Below, in pieces: positions 13,132-13,190 of a DNA stretch of 13,190 nucleotides. The notes below the pieces were generated by a model. It searched no databases. It was not told where the DNA came from and saw only the letters and a program-made list of their open reading frames with translations. This DNA comes from Methylococcales bacterium (lineage in GTDB: Bacteria; Pseudomonadota; Gammaproteobacteria; Methylococcales; Methylomonadaceae). The stretch is taken from positions 1-13,190 of the forward strand of contig JAGLUC010000108.1 in NCBI GenBank assembly GCA_023134955.1, in the 5' to 3' direction. Positions within the stretch are counted from its first letter, which is position 1, and each line of letters opens with the position of its first letter. The translations under genes and the position numbers were made by a program.

Positions 13132-13190
13132 GTGTTGACTGAAATGTTATCAACAAATTCTTTAGTTCTATTCTGCTTTGAGTTAATAAA

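Overview
This window looks like chromosomal DNA from an AT-rich gammaproteobacterium. The evidence is the conserved mnmG-rsmG-parA-parB block, a RecD of the RecBCD type, and an ArfA ribosome-rescue gene, which is largely a beta/gammaproteobacterial family. The ArfA wording reminds me of methanotroph (Methylococcales)-type sequences, but that is recollection and not something shown here.

Layout. Positions 1-159 are a short non-coding stretch with a 17-base imperfect direct repeat. An MscS-type channel gene (160-1224, +) runs into a convergent gene (1066-1383, -) that I read as arfA. A perfect 14-bp hairpin (1200-1241) sits where the two meet. In arfA it falls inside the reading frame just after the conserved core, as expected of a gene that makes its own non-stop mRNA. 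Next comes a tightly packed + strand cluster, mnmG, rsmG, parA and parB (1438-5551), whose members overlap or nearly touch. It covers tRNA wobble modification, 16S rRNA methylation and chromosome segregation. The ATP synthase operon that often follows parB is not there.

The middle (5552-8465) is a zone of decay. A DUF4160/DUF2442 pair carries nonsense codons in both partners. An intact recD stands without recB or recC. A GGDEF C-terminal stub follows, and then an AT-rich stretch with three consecutive hairpins and a T-run. This leads to a small stand-alone OmpR/PhoB-type winged-helix protein (8466-8867) with an Arg-rich N-terminal repeat.

The right end (8868-13190) begins with about 480 non-coding bases holding a long inverted repeat that could be a small mobile element. 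It is followed by two exported or surface-type genes that look more GC-rich than the left half. One is a membrane-anchored chain of five beta-sandwich (carboxypeptidase-regulatory-like) modules. The other is a secreted von Willebrand A protein with an Ig-like module and a Ca-binding-like loop, closed by a strong intrinsic terminator. Each has a good Shine-Dalgarno sequence and a small palindrome upstream. They may work together at the cell surface, but this rests only on adjacency and domain type.

No rRNA, tRNA, CRISPR array, transposase gene or parS site was recognised.
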